Below are positions 1 to 6,581 of a stretch of 24,722 nt of DNA, piece by piece (positions within the stretch are counted from its first letter, which is position 1; each line of letters starts with the position of its first letter). The position numbers were made by a program, and so were the translations under genes. The notes under the pieces were generated by a model that worked only from the letters and a program-made list of their open reading frames with translations, made no database searches and was not told the DNA's origin. Source of the stretch: DATBDM01 sp036269915 (GTDB taxonomy: Bacteria > Actinomycetota > Thermoleophilia > Solirubrobacterales > Solirubrobacteraceae); NCBI GenBank assembly GCA_036269915.1, contig DATBDM010000318.1, positions 1 to 24,722 on the forward strand, read 5' to 3'.

Positions 1-1
1 C

Positions 2-580
2 GGTTTCCTGGCGACGCGCCGGCCCTGCGGGTTGGCTGTCCAGCAGGCCTGCCCGGACCTCGCGCTCGTCGATGACCCGACGGGCTCCGCCGACGTGCTC
101 GAGCGGGTGCGCGAGATCCGCGCGTCGCTCGACGGCGTCAAGGTGATCCTGCTCGCTGGTGACGTGAGCCCGAACCAGCTCGCCGCCGCCCAGGCCGCCG
201 GCGCGCACGCGGTCATCTCACGCTCCGTGCAGGCGTCGAGCCTCGGGGTCCTGCTGCGCGAGATCGCCGCCGGGACCGTCTACCACGCCTTCGGCGACCT
301 CCGGCGCGAGGTCCCCGAGACCCGCGTCGACGGCCTCACCGGCCGCGAGCTCGAGGTCCTGCGGCTGGTCGCCGCCGGCATGCCGAACGTCGCCATCGCC
401 CGCCAGCTGTGGGTGACGGAGCAGACCGTGAAGTTCCACCTCTCGAACGTCTACCGGAAGCTCGGCGTGGCCAACCGGACCCAGGCCAGCCACTACGCGC
501 ATACGCGCGGACTCGTCGACATCTCGAGCCGCCCCGGCCCCGACCAGCGCCCGCTCACGAACGCAGCGGTCGCTGCCTAA
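2..580 (+). CDS. LuxR/NarL-type response regulator, 5' end cut by the window
   Basis: The frame is open from base 2, so the gene almost certainly begins upstream of the window; a TTG at 32 is only the first possible start inside it. The visible part holds the second half of a CheY-like receiver (PDLALVDD would carry the phosphorylatable Asp) followed by a LuxR-type helix-turn-helix. The HTH is textbook: LTGRELEVLRLVAAG, then TEQTVKFHLSNVYRKLGV. Proteins of this family bind DNA as dimers and regulate transcription, usually with a histidine kinase partner, which is not seen here. The receiver looks atypical: the conserved Thr/Ser after beta-4 is Ala (ILLAGD) and the conserved Lys of beta-5 is Arg (VISRSV), so it may not respond to phosphorylation in the usual way. 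It lies 39 bp before the sigma factor gene and may control the polysaccharide locus (inference). Confidence 0.9.
   Translation, partial: GFLATRRPCGLAVQQACPDLALVDDPTGSADVLERVREIRASLDGVKVILLAGDVSPNQLAAAQAAGAHAVISRSVQASSLGVLLREIAAGTVYHAFGDLRREVPETRVDGLTGRELEVLRLVAAGMPNVAIARQLWVTEQTVKFHLSNVYRKLGVANRTQASHYAHTRGLVDISSRPGPDQRPLTNAAVAA
563..576. repeat. Short inverted repeat just before the response-regulator stop
   Basis: GCAGCG (563-568) and CGCTGC (571-576) are exact inverted copies separated by GT, directly before the TAA at 578-580. With a tetraloop this gives a 5-bp stem. It could be a weak terminator, but it is coding and has no T-run, so the call is uncertain. Confidence 0.2.
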
Positions 581-619
581 CCCCGAATCACGCGAACGCA
601 CACGGAAGGTCGACGCATC

Positions 620-1273
620 ATGATCAACGGATTGCAAGCCCGAGCCGACGCTCTCGGCACCAGCCGCGTCGCCGGGCGCTTCGTGGCCCGCACCACGATC
701 AACGACGACCGGGTCCCCGAGCGCGTGGTCGCGGCAGCCGTGGCTCGCGCCAAGTCGGGCGACCGCGAGGCACTCCGGTTCCTCTATGTCCGCTACGCGG
801 ACAACGTCTACGGCTACGTTCGCAGCATCGTGCGCGACGAGCACGAGGCCGAGGACATCACGCAGCAGGTGTTCGCGAAGCTGATGACCGTCCTGGTCAA
901 GTACGAGGACCGCTCGATCCCCTTCTCGGCGTGGATCCTCCGCGTGGCGCGCAACGTCGCGCTCGACCACGCGCGCCAGCGGCGCCCGATCCCATGCGAG
1001 GAGATCCGCGAAGTCGACGCCTACGACGACTCCGACACGGCGCGCGAGCGCTCGATGGTCCTGCGCGACGCGCTCGCGTCGCTCCCCGAGGACCAGCGCG
1101 AGGTCCTGCTGCTCCGCCACGTCCTCGGCCTCACCCCCGGTGAGATCGCCGGGCGCCTGGATCGCACCGAGCCGTCCGTGCACGGGCTGCATCACCGCGG
1201 CCGGGGCGCGCTCCGGACGGCACTGGCGGCGATGGAGTGCGAGCCGACGGTCGCCGGGAAGGTCGCGGCGTGA
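620..1273 (+). CDS. ECF-like sigma-70 family RNA polymerase sigma factor
   Basis: 217 residues. Region sigma-2 spans about 52-121 (ALRFLYVRYADNVYGYVRSI, then HEAEDITQQVFAKL and the WILRVARNVALDHARQRR segment that contacts the -10 element). Region sigma-4 spans about 150-205 (LPEDQREVLLLRHVLGLTPGEIAGRL, then a helix with HGLHHRGRGALR). There is no sigma-3 domain, as expected for the ECF group. The ATG at 620 is preceded by GGAAGG (604-609) at a normal distance. No anti-sigma factor gene is adjacent. Its TGA (1271-1273) lies within the GTGA that starts the following sugar aminotransferase, so the regulator and a biosynthetic enzyme look translationally coupled. Together with the response regulator it probably controls expression of the polysaccharide genes (inference); the promoters it reads cannot be deduced here. 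Confidence 0.9.
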   Translation: MINGLQARADALGTSRVAGRFVARTTINDDRVPERVVAAAVARAKSGDREALRFLYVRYADNVYGYVRSIVRDEHEAEDITQQVFAKLMTVLVKYEDRSIPFSAWILRVARNVALDHARQRRPIPCEEIREVDAYDDSDTARERSMVLRDALASLPEDQREVLLLRHVLGLTPGEIAGRLDRTEPSVHGLHHRGRGALRTALAAMECEPTVAGKVAA

Positions 1274-2406
1274 CTGCACTGCACACCCGGGCCGGCGAGC
1301 CCATCCCCGTCACCCGTTTGGACCAGTCCGACCCACTGATGCTCGAGGAGCTCCTCGAGGTGGTGGCGCGCGTCGCGCGCGCCGGCGCCTTCACGCTCGG
1401 CGCCGAGCTCGAGGCGTTCGAGGCCGAGTACGCCGCGTACTGCGGCACGGAGCACGCCGTCGGCGTGTCATCCGGCACCGAGGCGATCTCGCTCGCCCTG
1501 CGCGCGCTGGACATCGGCCCCGGCGACGAGGTCATCGTTCCCACCAACTCGTTCATCGCCACCGCCGAGGCCGTGAGCTGGGTCGGGGCGACGGTCGTGC
1601 CGGTCGACGTCGATCCCGACTCGCACCTGATGACCGCGGACGCCGTCGAGGCCGCCATCGGCCCGCGAACGCGCTGCGTCATCCCGGTGCACCTCATGGG
1701 CTCGACCGTCGACGTCGACGCGATCGTCGAGGTCGCGCGGCCGGCCGGCCTGCGCGTCATCGAAGACACCGCGCAGGCACACGGCGCCCACCTGCGGGGC
1801 CGTCGCGTCGGCTCGCTCGCCGACATCGGCTGCTTCTCGTTCTACCCGACGAAGAACCTCGGGGCCTGGGGCGACGGCGGAGCGGTCGTCACCCGCGACC
1901 AGACGATCGCCGATCGCGTGCGGCTGCTGCGCTCCCACGGTGAGAGCCCGCGCTACCACCACAGGATCGTCGGGACAACGGCGCGACTCGATGCGCTCCA
2001 GGCGGCGCTGCTGCGGGTCAAGCTGCGTCATCTCGACGCGCGCAACGACGACCGCCGCCGGCTCGGCGCTGCTCTGCGCGCCGGGCTCGAAGGCACGTCG
2101 GTGGAGCTGCCGCTCGCGGCCTGCGAGGGCGCCGACCACGTCTACCACCTGTTCGTCGTGCGCTCCGATCGCCGGGACTCGCTGCGCGAGCACCTGCACG
2201 CGCATGGCGTGTCGACGGCCGTCCACTACCCGTTCCCTATCCACCGCACCGAGGCGTACGCGCCGCTCGAGCTGGGGCCGGGGAGCCGCCCGGTCGCCGA
2301 GCGGCTGGCCGAGGAGATCTGCACCCTGCCGCTGTTCCCGACGATGTCGGACGGCGAGGTGCAGCACGTCGTTGCCGCCGTAGAGAGCTTCCAGGACCAG
2401 GAGTGA
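1270..2406 (+). CDS. DegT/DnrJ/EryC1 family PLP-dependent sugar aminotransferase
   Basis: 378 residues, the usual size of the family. These enzymes transfer an amino group, typically from glutamate, to a keto group of an NDP-sugar using PLP. Visible features: the SSGTEA phosphate-binding turn (67-72), IEDTAQAHGA with the Asp that contacts the PLP pyridine (about D166), and FYPTKNLGAWGDGG with the Schiff-base Lys at 195. The PTKNLGAxGDGG form is common in 3-aminotransferases such as FdtB and QdtB, so a 3-amino-sugar product is a reasonable guess but not proven. The start chosen is GTG 1270, overlapping the sigma factor stop by 4 bp; an upstream in-frame start at 1237 would lie inside the sigma gene. 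The oxidoreductase follows after 4 bp, and an oxidoreductase/aminotransferase pair is typical of amino-sugar pathways. Confidence 0.9.
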   Translation: MTALHTRAGEPIPVTRLDQSDPLMLEELLEVVARVARAGAFTLGAELEAFEAEYAAYCGTEHAVGVSSGTEAISLALRALDIGPGDEVIVPTNSFIATAEAVSWVGATVVPVDVDPDSHLMTADAVEAAIGPRTRCVIPVHLMGSTVDVDAIVEVARPAGLRVIEDTAQAHGAHLRGRRVGSLADIGCFSFYPTKNLGAWGDGGAVVTRDQTIADRVRLLRSHGESPRYHHRIVGTTARLDALQAALLRVKLRHLDARNDDRRRLGAALRAGLEGTSVELPLAACEGADHVYHLFVVRSDRRDSLREHLHAHGVSTAVHYPFPIHRTEAYAPLELGPGSRPVAERLAEEICTLPLFPTMSDGEVQHVVAAVESFQDQE

Positions 2407-2410
2407 CGCG

Positions 2411-3472
2411 ATGACCCTCACCGACGGATCCTCCTCTGGCGAGCGCCGGCTGCGCACAGCGGTCGTCGGCTACGGCTACTGGGGCCCGAACCTCGTGCGG
2501 AACGTCATCGAGCGGCCCGAGCTCGAGTTCGCCGGGCTGTGCGAACGCGACCCCGAACGTGCCGCCGCATTCGCGGCGAAGAACGCCGGGGCGTCGGTGT
2601 TCCCCGACCTGGCCGAGCTGCTGGACGATCCGCTGCTCGACGCGGTCCTCGTGGCGACGCCGCCGCACACGCACCATCCGATCGTGCGGGCCGCGCTCGA
2701 AGCCGGCAAGCACGTGCTGGTCGAGAAGCCGCTGGCGACGCGGTCCCAGGACGCGTACGAGCTGCTGGAGGTGGCCGAGCTGCAGGGCCTCGTGCTGATG
2801 CCGGGGCACACGTTCCTCTACTCGCCGCCCGTCAACAAGGTCAAGCAGCTGATCGTCGACGACATCGTCGGCGAGGTCTACTTCGTCACCTCGGCGCGGA
2901 TGAACCTGGGCAAGTACCAGTCCGACGGGGTCATCTGCGACCTCGCGCCGCACGACCTGTCGATCCTGCTCTATTGGCTCGACGAGCCGGTCGCCCAGGT
3001 GGCGGCCACGGGCCGCAGCGTGTTCCAGCCCGAGGTCTTCGAGACCGCGTTCCTGACCGTCACGTTCGAGAGCGGCGCCACCGCCAACATCCAGATCTCG
3101 TGGCTCTCGCCGCGCAAGATCCGCGACATGACGCTCGTCGGCAGCCGGCGCATGGTCCAGTACGACGACACGGGCGCCGACGAGGCGGTGCGGGTGTTCG
3201 ACCGCGGCCTGGACTTCGTCCAACCGACGACGTTCGGCGAGCATCAGCTCGCGTACCGCAGCGGCGACATCGTCATCCCTCGCCTCGAGGCCACCGAGCC
3301 GCTCGCGCAGGAGCTGAAGGACTTCGCGACGGCGATCCGCACGGGCGCGACGCCGCGCTCGAACGCCGAGCTCGGCATCGAGGTCGTGCTGGCGATGGAG
3401 GCGGCGGAGGAGTCGCTTCGCCACGGCGGCAAGCCGATCGCGGTGGCCCGTCGCGCGCTGCGCGCCGCCTGA
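2411..3472 (+). CDS. Gfo/Idh/MocA family NAD(P)-dependent sugar oxidoreductase
   Basis: 353 residues. The N-terminal Rossmann domain has the nucleotide-binding motif GYGYWG (20-25), VATPPHTHHPIV (81-92) and the family EKPLA motif (105-109). The C-terminal alpha/beta domain has GHTFLYSPPVNKVKQLI and CDLAPHDLSILL, with the expected Asp177/His181 catalytic pair. Family members oxidise or reduce a sugar hydroxyl or ketone. WlbA/WbpB-type members oxidise C3 of a UDP-sugar before a DegT transaminase adds the amino group, which would match the aminotransferase immediately upstream (inference from pairing, not from specificity residues). The ATG at 2411 is supported by a CAGGAG sequence (2398-2403) 7 nt upstream. 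A stem-loop follows the stop, suggesting that a transcription unit ends here. Confidence 0.88.
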   Translation: MTLTDGSSSGERRLRTAVVGYGYWGPNLVRNVIERPELEFAGLCERDPERAAAFAAKNAGASVFPDLAELLDDPLLDAVLVATPPHTHHPIVRAALEAGKHVLVEKPLATRSQDAYELLEVAELQGLVLMPGHTFLYSPPVNKVKQLIVDDIVGEVYFVTSARMNLGKYQSDGVICDLAPHDLSILLYWLDEPVAQVAATGRSVFQPEVFETAFLTVTFESGATANIQISWLSPRKIRDMTLVGSRRMVQYDDTGADEAVRVFDRGLDFVQPTTFGEHQLAYRSGDIVIPRLEATEPLAQELKDFATAIRTGATPRSNAELGIEVVLAMEAAEESLRHGGKPIAVARRALRAA

Positions 3473-3473
3473 G

Positions 3474-3503
3474 GCCCGGTCCCCGGCCCCCTCGCAACCG
3501 GGC
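3474..3503 (+). terminator. Candidate stem-loop after the oxidoreductase gene
   Basis: GCCCGGT (3474-3480) pairs exactly with ACCGGGC (3497-3503) across a 16-nt loop, beginning 1 nt after the TGA at 3470-3472. There is no T-run, which is common for terminators in high-GC actinobacteria. The following 157-bp gap also argues for a transcription boundary. Moderate to low confidence. Confidence 0.35.
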
Positions 3504-3629
3504 GCAAAGGTGACGGGAGCAGCCGAGATCAGCCCTTCGGCCGGCGCCGATCGGCGACCGGGGTCGCCCGAGCGGGTGGATTCTGAACCATGCGCGCGCG
3601 AACTCACCCGTCCGCGGCGTTGTTCCAGG
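3504..3629 (+). promoter_or_regulatory. Probable promoter/leader region of the nucleotidyltransferase gene
   Basis: This gene-free stretch lies between the candidate terminator and the next gene. It holds a perfect 12-bp palindrome, CGCCGATCGGCG, at 3545-3556, which could be an operator half-site pair or chance. I see no convincing -35/-10 pair. The reading frame of the next gene is open through this region from GTG 3510, so a longer N-terminus cannot be fully excluded. Confidence 0.3.
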
Positions 3630-4625
3630 GTGGAGATCGCAAAGGCCGTCATCCTCGCCGGGCGCACGAATGACGATCCTCCTTGGCCGAGCGTCAAGTT
3701 CGGGCCGAAGCAACTCGTGCCGGTGGCGAACCGGCCGATCCTCTTCCACAATCTCGAGGCGCTGCGCCGCGCCAACCTCCTCGAGGCGACGATCGTGGGC
3801 GATCCGGACTGCGTCCGGTCGATCCGGGCCGCGGTCGGCGACGGATCCGACTGGGGTCTGCGGGTTCACTACGCGTCGTGGCTGCCGCGTACGGGCGTCG
3901 GCGGGGCCCTCGGCGTCGCACGCGCGTTCGTCGCCGACGAGCCCGTCCTCGTCGAGCCCGCCGACGCGCTGCTGCGCGAGCACATCCACCCCTACATCGC
4001 GACGTTCGCCGACCAGCGGCTCGACGCGATGGCGCTGCGGCTCCAGGCCGCCGACCGCGGCCAGCCCGCCGCCCGGGCCGCCGGCGGCTATCTCCTGAGC
4101 CCGCGCGCCGTATCGATCCTGCTGCGCCAACGGCGGCCGACGGGCGATCCGCTCTCGCACGTGCGCGACCACGGCGGCCAGGTCCGCGAGCAGGACGTCG
4201 ACGGGTGCCTCCCCTGCCACGGCGACCAGGAGCAGCTGCTGATCGGCAACCGTCGCATGCTCGAGAACCTGCGCGGCGACGTCGACCCGGCGCAGTTCCC
4301 GACGTGCGACTTCCAGGGGCCGGTGTCGGTGGATCCGTCCGCACGACTCGAGCACACGCTGATCCGCGGGCCGGTGGTCATCGGGCCGCGGTGCCGTCTC
4401 TCCCATGCCTACGTCGGTCCCTACAGCTCGATCGGCGCCGACGTCACGATCGACGGTTCGCAGATCGAGTACTCGATCGTCCTCGACAAGGCCGAGCTGC
4501 GCCATGTCGGCGCGCGTCTCGAGACGAGCGTCATCGGCCGCGGCGCGCGCGTGTCGCGCAGCTTCGGGCTGCCTACCGCCATGCGCCTGTCGGTCGGCGA
4601 CGGCGCGGAGGTCACGCTGGCGTGA
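3630..4625 (+). CDS. Divergent sugar nucleotidyltransferase-like protein with C-terminal left-handed beta-helix
   Basis: 331 residues from GTG 3630, chosen because the family fold begins with KAVILAG; in-frame GTGs at 3510 and 3576 would add an unconserved arginine-rich leader, and the ribosome-binding site is weak. The order matches long RmlA/StrD-type proteins: a nucleotidyltransferase fold (about 1-225) followed by hexapeptide-like repeats (VIGPRCRLSHAYVGPYSSIG onward). FGPKQLVPVANRPILF keeps the conserved Lys of the PKQL motif. The diagnostic GGxGTRLxP loop is replaced by GRTNDDPPWPSVKF, and the region aligned to the metal-binding WxDTG motif reads CLPCHG. It could be an enzyme with altered nucleotide binding, a pseudo-enzyme, or a regulatory partner. 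The next gene starts within its stop codon (GTGA), tying it to the Alg14/Alg13-like pair. Confidence 0.7.
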   Translation: MEIAKAVILAGRTNDDPPWPSVKFGPKQLVPVANRPILFHNLEALRRANLLEATIVGDPDCVRSIRAAVGDGSDWGLRVHYASWLPRTGVGGALGVARAFVADEPVLVEPADALLREHIHPYIATFADQRLDAMALRLQAADRGQPAARAAGGYLLSPRAVSILLRQRRPTGDPLSHVRDHGGQVREQDVDGCLPCHGDQEQLLIGNRRMLENLRGDVDPAQFPTCDFQGPVSVDPSARLEHTLIRGPVVIGPRCRLSHAYVGPYSSIGADVTIDGSQIEYSIVLDKAELRHVGARLETSVIGRGARVSRSFGLPTAMRLSVGDGAEVTLA

Positions 4626-5077
4626 GCGCGCCGAGCAAGCGCATCCTCGCAGTGGCGTCGGGCGGCGGCCACTGGGCTCAGCTGCGACGGCTGCGCCCGG
4701 CGTTCGACGGCCACGACGTGGCGTACCTGACGACCGACGAGGGCCACCGGCCCGAGGTCGGGACGGCGCGCTTCTACGCGGTCCGCGACGGGAACCGCAC
4801 GAGCAAGCTCGCCCTGCTCGCCAGCGCCGTCCAGATCGGCTGCGTGCTGCTGCGCGAGCGCCCGGACGTGGTGATCTCGACCGGTGCCGCGCCCGGCTAC
4901 CTCGCGATCCGCGGCGCGAAGCTCCTCGGGGCGCGGACCGTCTGGATCGACAGCGTCGCCAATGTCGACGAGCTCTCGCTCTCCGGGCGGCTGGCGAGCG
5001 AGAAGGCCGACCTGTGCCTGACGCAGTGGCCCCACCTGGCCGACGGCCTCGTGGGCTACAAGGGGTCCGTGCTGTGA
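4622..5077 (+). CDS. Alg14/PssD-like subunit of a split glycosyltransferase
   Basis: 151 residues. It opens with RILAVASGGGHWAQLRRLRP, the glycine-rich SGGGH loop of Alg14/EpsE/PssD proteins, and continues with RPDVVISTGAAPGYLAIRGAKLLGARTVWIDS, typical of this half of GT28-like enzymes. In eukaryotic Alg13/Alg14 and bacterial EpsE/EpsF or PssD/PssE systems, this subunit anchors the catalytic partner at the membrane and binds the lipid-linked acceptor. The start is GTG 4622, which overlaps the preceding stop by 4 bp. Its own stop overlaps the GTG of the Alg13-like gene in the same way, so equal production of the two halves is expected. The sugar donor cannot be read from the sequence; UDP-GlcNAc, galactose and glucuronate are all known in the family. 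Confidence 0.85.
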   Translation: MSAPSKRILAVASGGGHWAQLRRLRPAFDGHDVAYLTTDEGHRPEVGTARFYAVRDGNRTSKLALLASAVQIGCVLLRERPDVVISTGAAPGYLAIRGAKLLGARTVWIDSVANVDELSLSGRLASEKADLCLTQWPHLADGLVGYKGSVL

Positions 5078-5574
5078 TCTTCCTGACCGTGGGCACCCAG
5101 CTGCCGTTCGATCGCCTCGTCGCCGCCGTGGATCGCTGGGCCGGCGGGAACCCGGGCGTCGCGGTCGCCGCGCAGGTCGGCCCGACGCCGCTGGCGCCCC
5201 GACACATCGAGTGGCATGAGTTCATCTCGCCCGCCGAGTGCCGTCAGCGGATCGCCGGCGCGGAGCTCGTCGTCGCCCACGCCGGGATGGGGACGATCCT
5301 GACCTCGCTCGAGCTCGGCACGCCGGTGCTGATCATGCCGCGGCAGGCGGCGCTCGGCGAGCACCGCAACGACCACCAGATCGCCACCGCGCGCTGGTTC
5401 GCCGAGACCGGCGGCGTCAGCGTCGCGTTCGACGAGGCCGAGCTCGTGCTGCGCCTCGGGGAAGCCGGGCGGGCCGCGGCGCGATCGCGCATCAGCGAGT
5501 ACGCCCCAGACGCCTTCATCAACGCCCTGCGCACGTTCATCGGCAGCGAGCCGCAGCCGATCGCCACCCTCTGA
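5074..5574 (+). CDS. Alg13/PssE-like catalytic subunit of a split glycosyltransferase (GT28 C-terminal domain)
   Basis: 166 residues. It begins MIFLTVGTQLPFDRLV, the standard N-terminus of EpsF/PssE/Alg13 proteins, and contains HAGMGTILTSLELGTPVLIM (69-88) followed by PRQAALGEHRNDHQ, the UDP-sugar-binding region of GT28 enzymes such as MurG. It should act with the product of the preceding gene as one glycosyltransferase at the inner face of the membrane, adding a sugar to a lipid-linked intermediate. The GTG start at 5074 overlaps the preceding TGA (GTGA). The stop codon lies within one arm of a palindrome shared with the convergent gene on the other strand. Confidence 0.9.
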   Translation: MIFLTVGTQLPFDRLVAAVDRWAGGNPGVAVAAQVGPTPLAPRHIEWHEFISPAECRQRIAGAELVVAHAGMGTILTSLELGTPVLIMPRQAALGEHRNDHQIATARWFAETGGVSVAFDEAELVLRLGEAGRAAARSRISEYAPDAFINALRTFIGSEPQPIATL

Positions 5575-5588
5575 GCCGGCGGGCTCAG
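5571..5588. terminator. Bidirectional stem-loop carrying both convergent stop codons
   Basis: CTGAGCC (5571-5577) and GGCTCAG (5582-5588) form a perfect 7-bp stem with a GGCG tetraloop. The plus-strand TGA (5572-5574) sits in one arm and the minus-strand TGA (complement of 5585-5587) in the other. This compact symmetrical structure between convergent genes is a good candidate for a two-way terminator, although no T-run follows. Confidence 0.5.
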
Positions 5589-6556
5589 CTCTCCGCGGCC
5601 AGCAGCTCTGAGAGGCGGGCGTGGATCGTCTGCGCCCGGCGCTCCCAGCGGTGCTCCTCGACGACGCGCGCCTCGGCGGCGCGGCGCCGCTCCTCGGCGA
5701 GCGGATCGGCGAGGTCGCGGTCGAGCACGTCCTCGAGGTCCGAGCCGTCCGGCGCGCAGGTGACGACGGCCGAGGCCGGCAGCATCCGCTCGAACTCGGC
5801 CGCGTTGGGGAGCACGCCGAGCAGGCGCGCCCCGCTGCCGAGCCCCTCGAGGTAGCGCATCATCATCGGGCTGTAGCGCCCGGTGCGCGCGGGGTTGTCG
5901 AGGTTCGGCGGCGTGACGACGAAGTAGCGCGACCGGGCCATCACGCGGTTGAGGTCGTGAGGGTCGGGGAACTCCCCGCCGGTCTTCGTGTAGCGATACG
6001 TGAGCCCGCGGGCGTCGCAGTACTCCTCGAGCCTGCGGTGCAGCGGGTCGTAGCGCCGCCCCATCCAGTAGGCGAAGATGTCGCGCTCGAGGCCGAGGTC
6101 GCGGAAGACGCCGGCGTCGTAGCCGAAGGGCAGCCACTCGAAGCGCGTCCCGTTCTGGTGCGGCGCGGAGTCCATCGCCGCCTCGCGGAAGAAGAGGTAC
6201 AGGAGCGAGAGCCGCTGTGCCTTCGCCACGGCCCTGATCTTGCCCACGGACGGCTCCCACGCGTCGACGGTGACCGCCGCCCGCTTCGCCGTGGGCTTCG
6301 CATACGCCAGTGCCCAGACGGGCATCAGCGGGCGAGAGCTCATCTGCATCCAGAAGACCGCGTCGGCGCGGCGCATCGTCCGGATGGCCGCCAGCCACGC
6401 CGGCCGGTTCGCGCGCAGCGAGCCTCTGCGGGCCTCGGGAGCCTCGACCAGGGTCGCGCCGGCCATGGCGCCGAGCGCGTCCTCGAGCGGAGGCCCGAGC
6501 GTCGTCCAGTTCACGTGCAGGCCGAGCCTGCGGGCAGAGACGACCGCGAGCCTCAT
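5585..6556 (-). CDS. CgeB-like glycosyltransferase (glycosyl transferases group 1 fold)
   Basis: 323 residues, starting at the ATG whose complement is 6554-6556 (MRLAVVSARRLGLHVNW); an upstream in-frame start at 6649 would run into the neighbouring gene. The C-terminal half has RYSPMMMRYLEGLGSGARLLGVLPN, matching the glycosyltransferase group-1 domain of spore-coat CgeB/YkvP-like proteins, which transfer sugars to polysaccharides or proteins with a GT-B fold. The N-terminal half is divergent, containing FWMQMSSRPLMPVWALAY and VTVDAWEPSVGK. It follows the minus-strand GT2 gene by 25 bp and probably shares its transcript. Donor and acceptor are unknown; a side-branch or late step in repeat assembly is plausible but only inferred. 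Confidence 0.7.
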   Translation of the reverse strand: MRLAVVSARRLGLHVNWTTLGPPLEDALGAMAGATLVEAPEARRGSLRANRPAWLAAIRTMRRADAVFWMQMSSRPLMPVWALAYAKPTAKRAAVTVDAWEPSVGKIRAVAKAQRLSLLYLFFREAAMDSAPHQNGTRFEWLPFGYDAGVFRDLGLERDIFAYWMGRRYDPLHRRLEEYCDARGLTYRYTKTGGEFPDPHDLNRVMARSRYFVVTPPNLDNPARTGRYSPMMMRYLEGLGSGARLLGVLPNAAEFERMLPASAVVTCAPDGSDLEDVLDRDLADPLAEERRRAAEARVVEEHRWERRAQTIHARLSELLAAES

Positions 6557-6581
6557 CGCACTGCCCCCGCGCGATCGGCCC

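Noticed and set aside
218..1279. Long antisense frame of 353 codons opposite the regulators
   Set aside because: Composition is Arg/Ala/Asp-rich with no recognisable domain, and the plus strand encodes clear LuxR and sigma proteins. Such frames are expected in GC-rich DNA.
3510..3629. GTG 3510 as the start of the nucleotidyltransferase-like gene
   Set aside because: It would add 40 residues with no family similarity across a region containing a palindrome and a likely promoter; the fold starts at KAVILAG just after GTG 3630. Not fully excluded because the ribosome-binding site at 3630 is weak.
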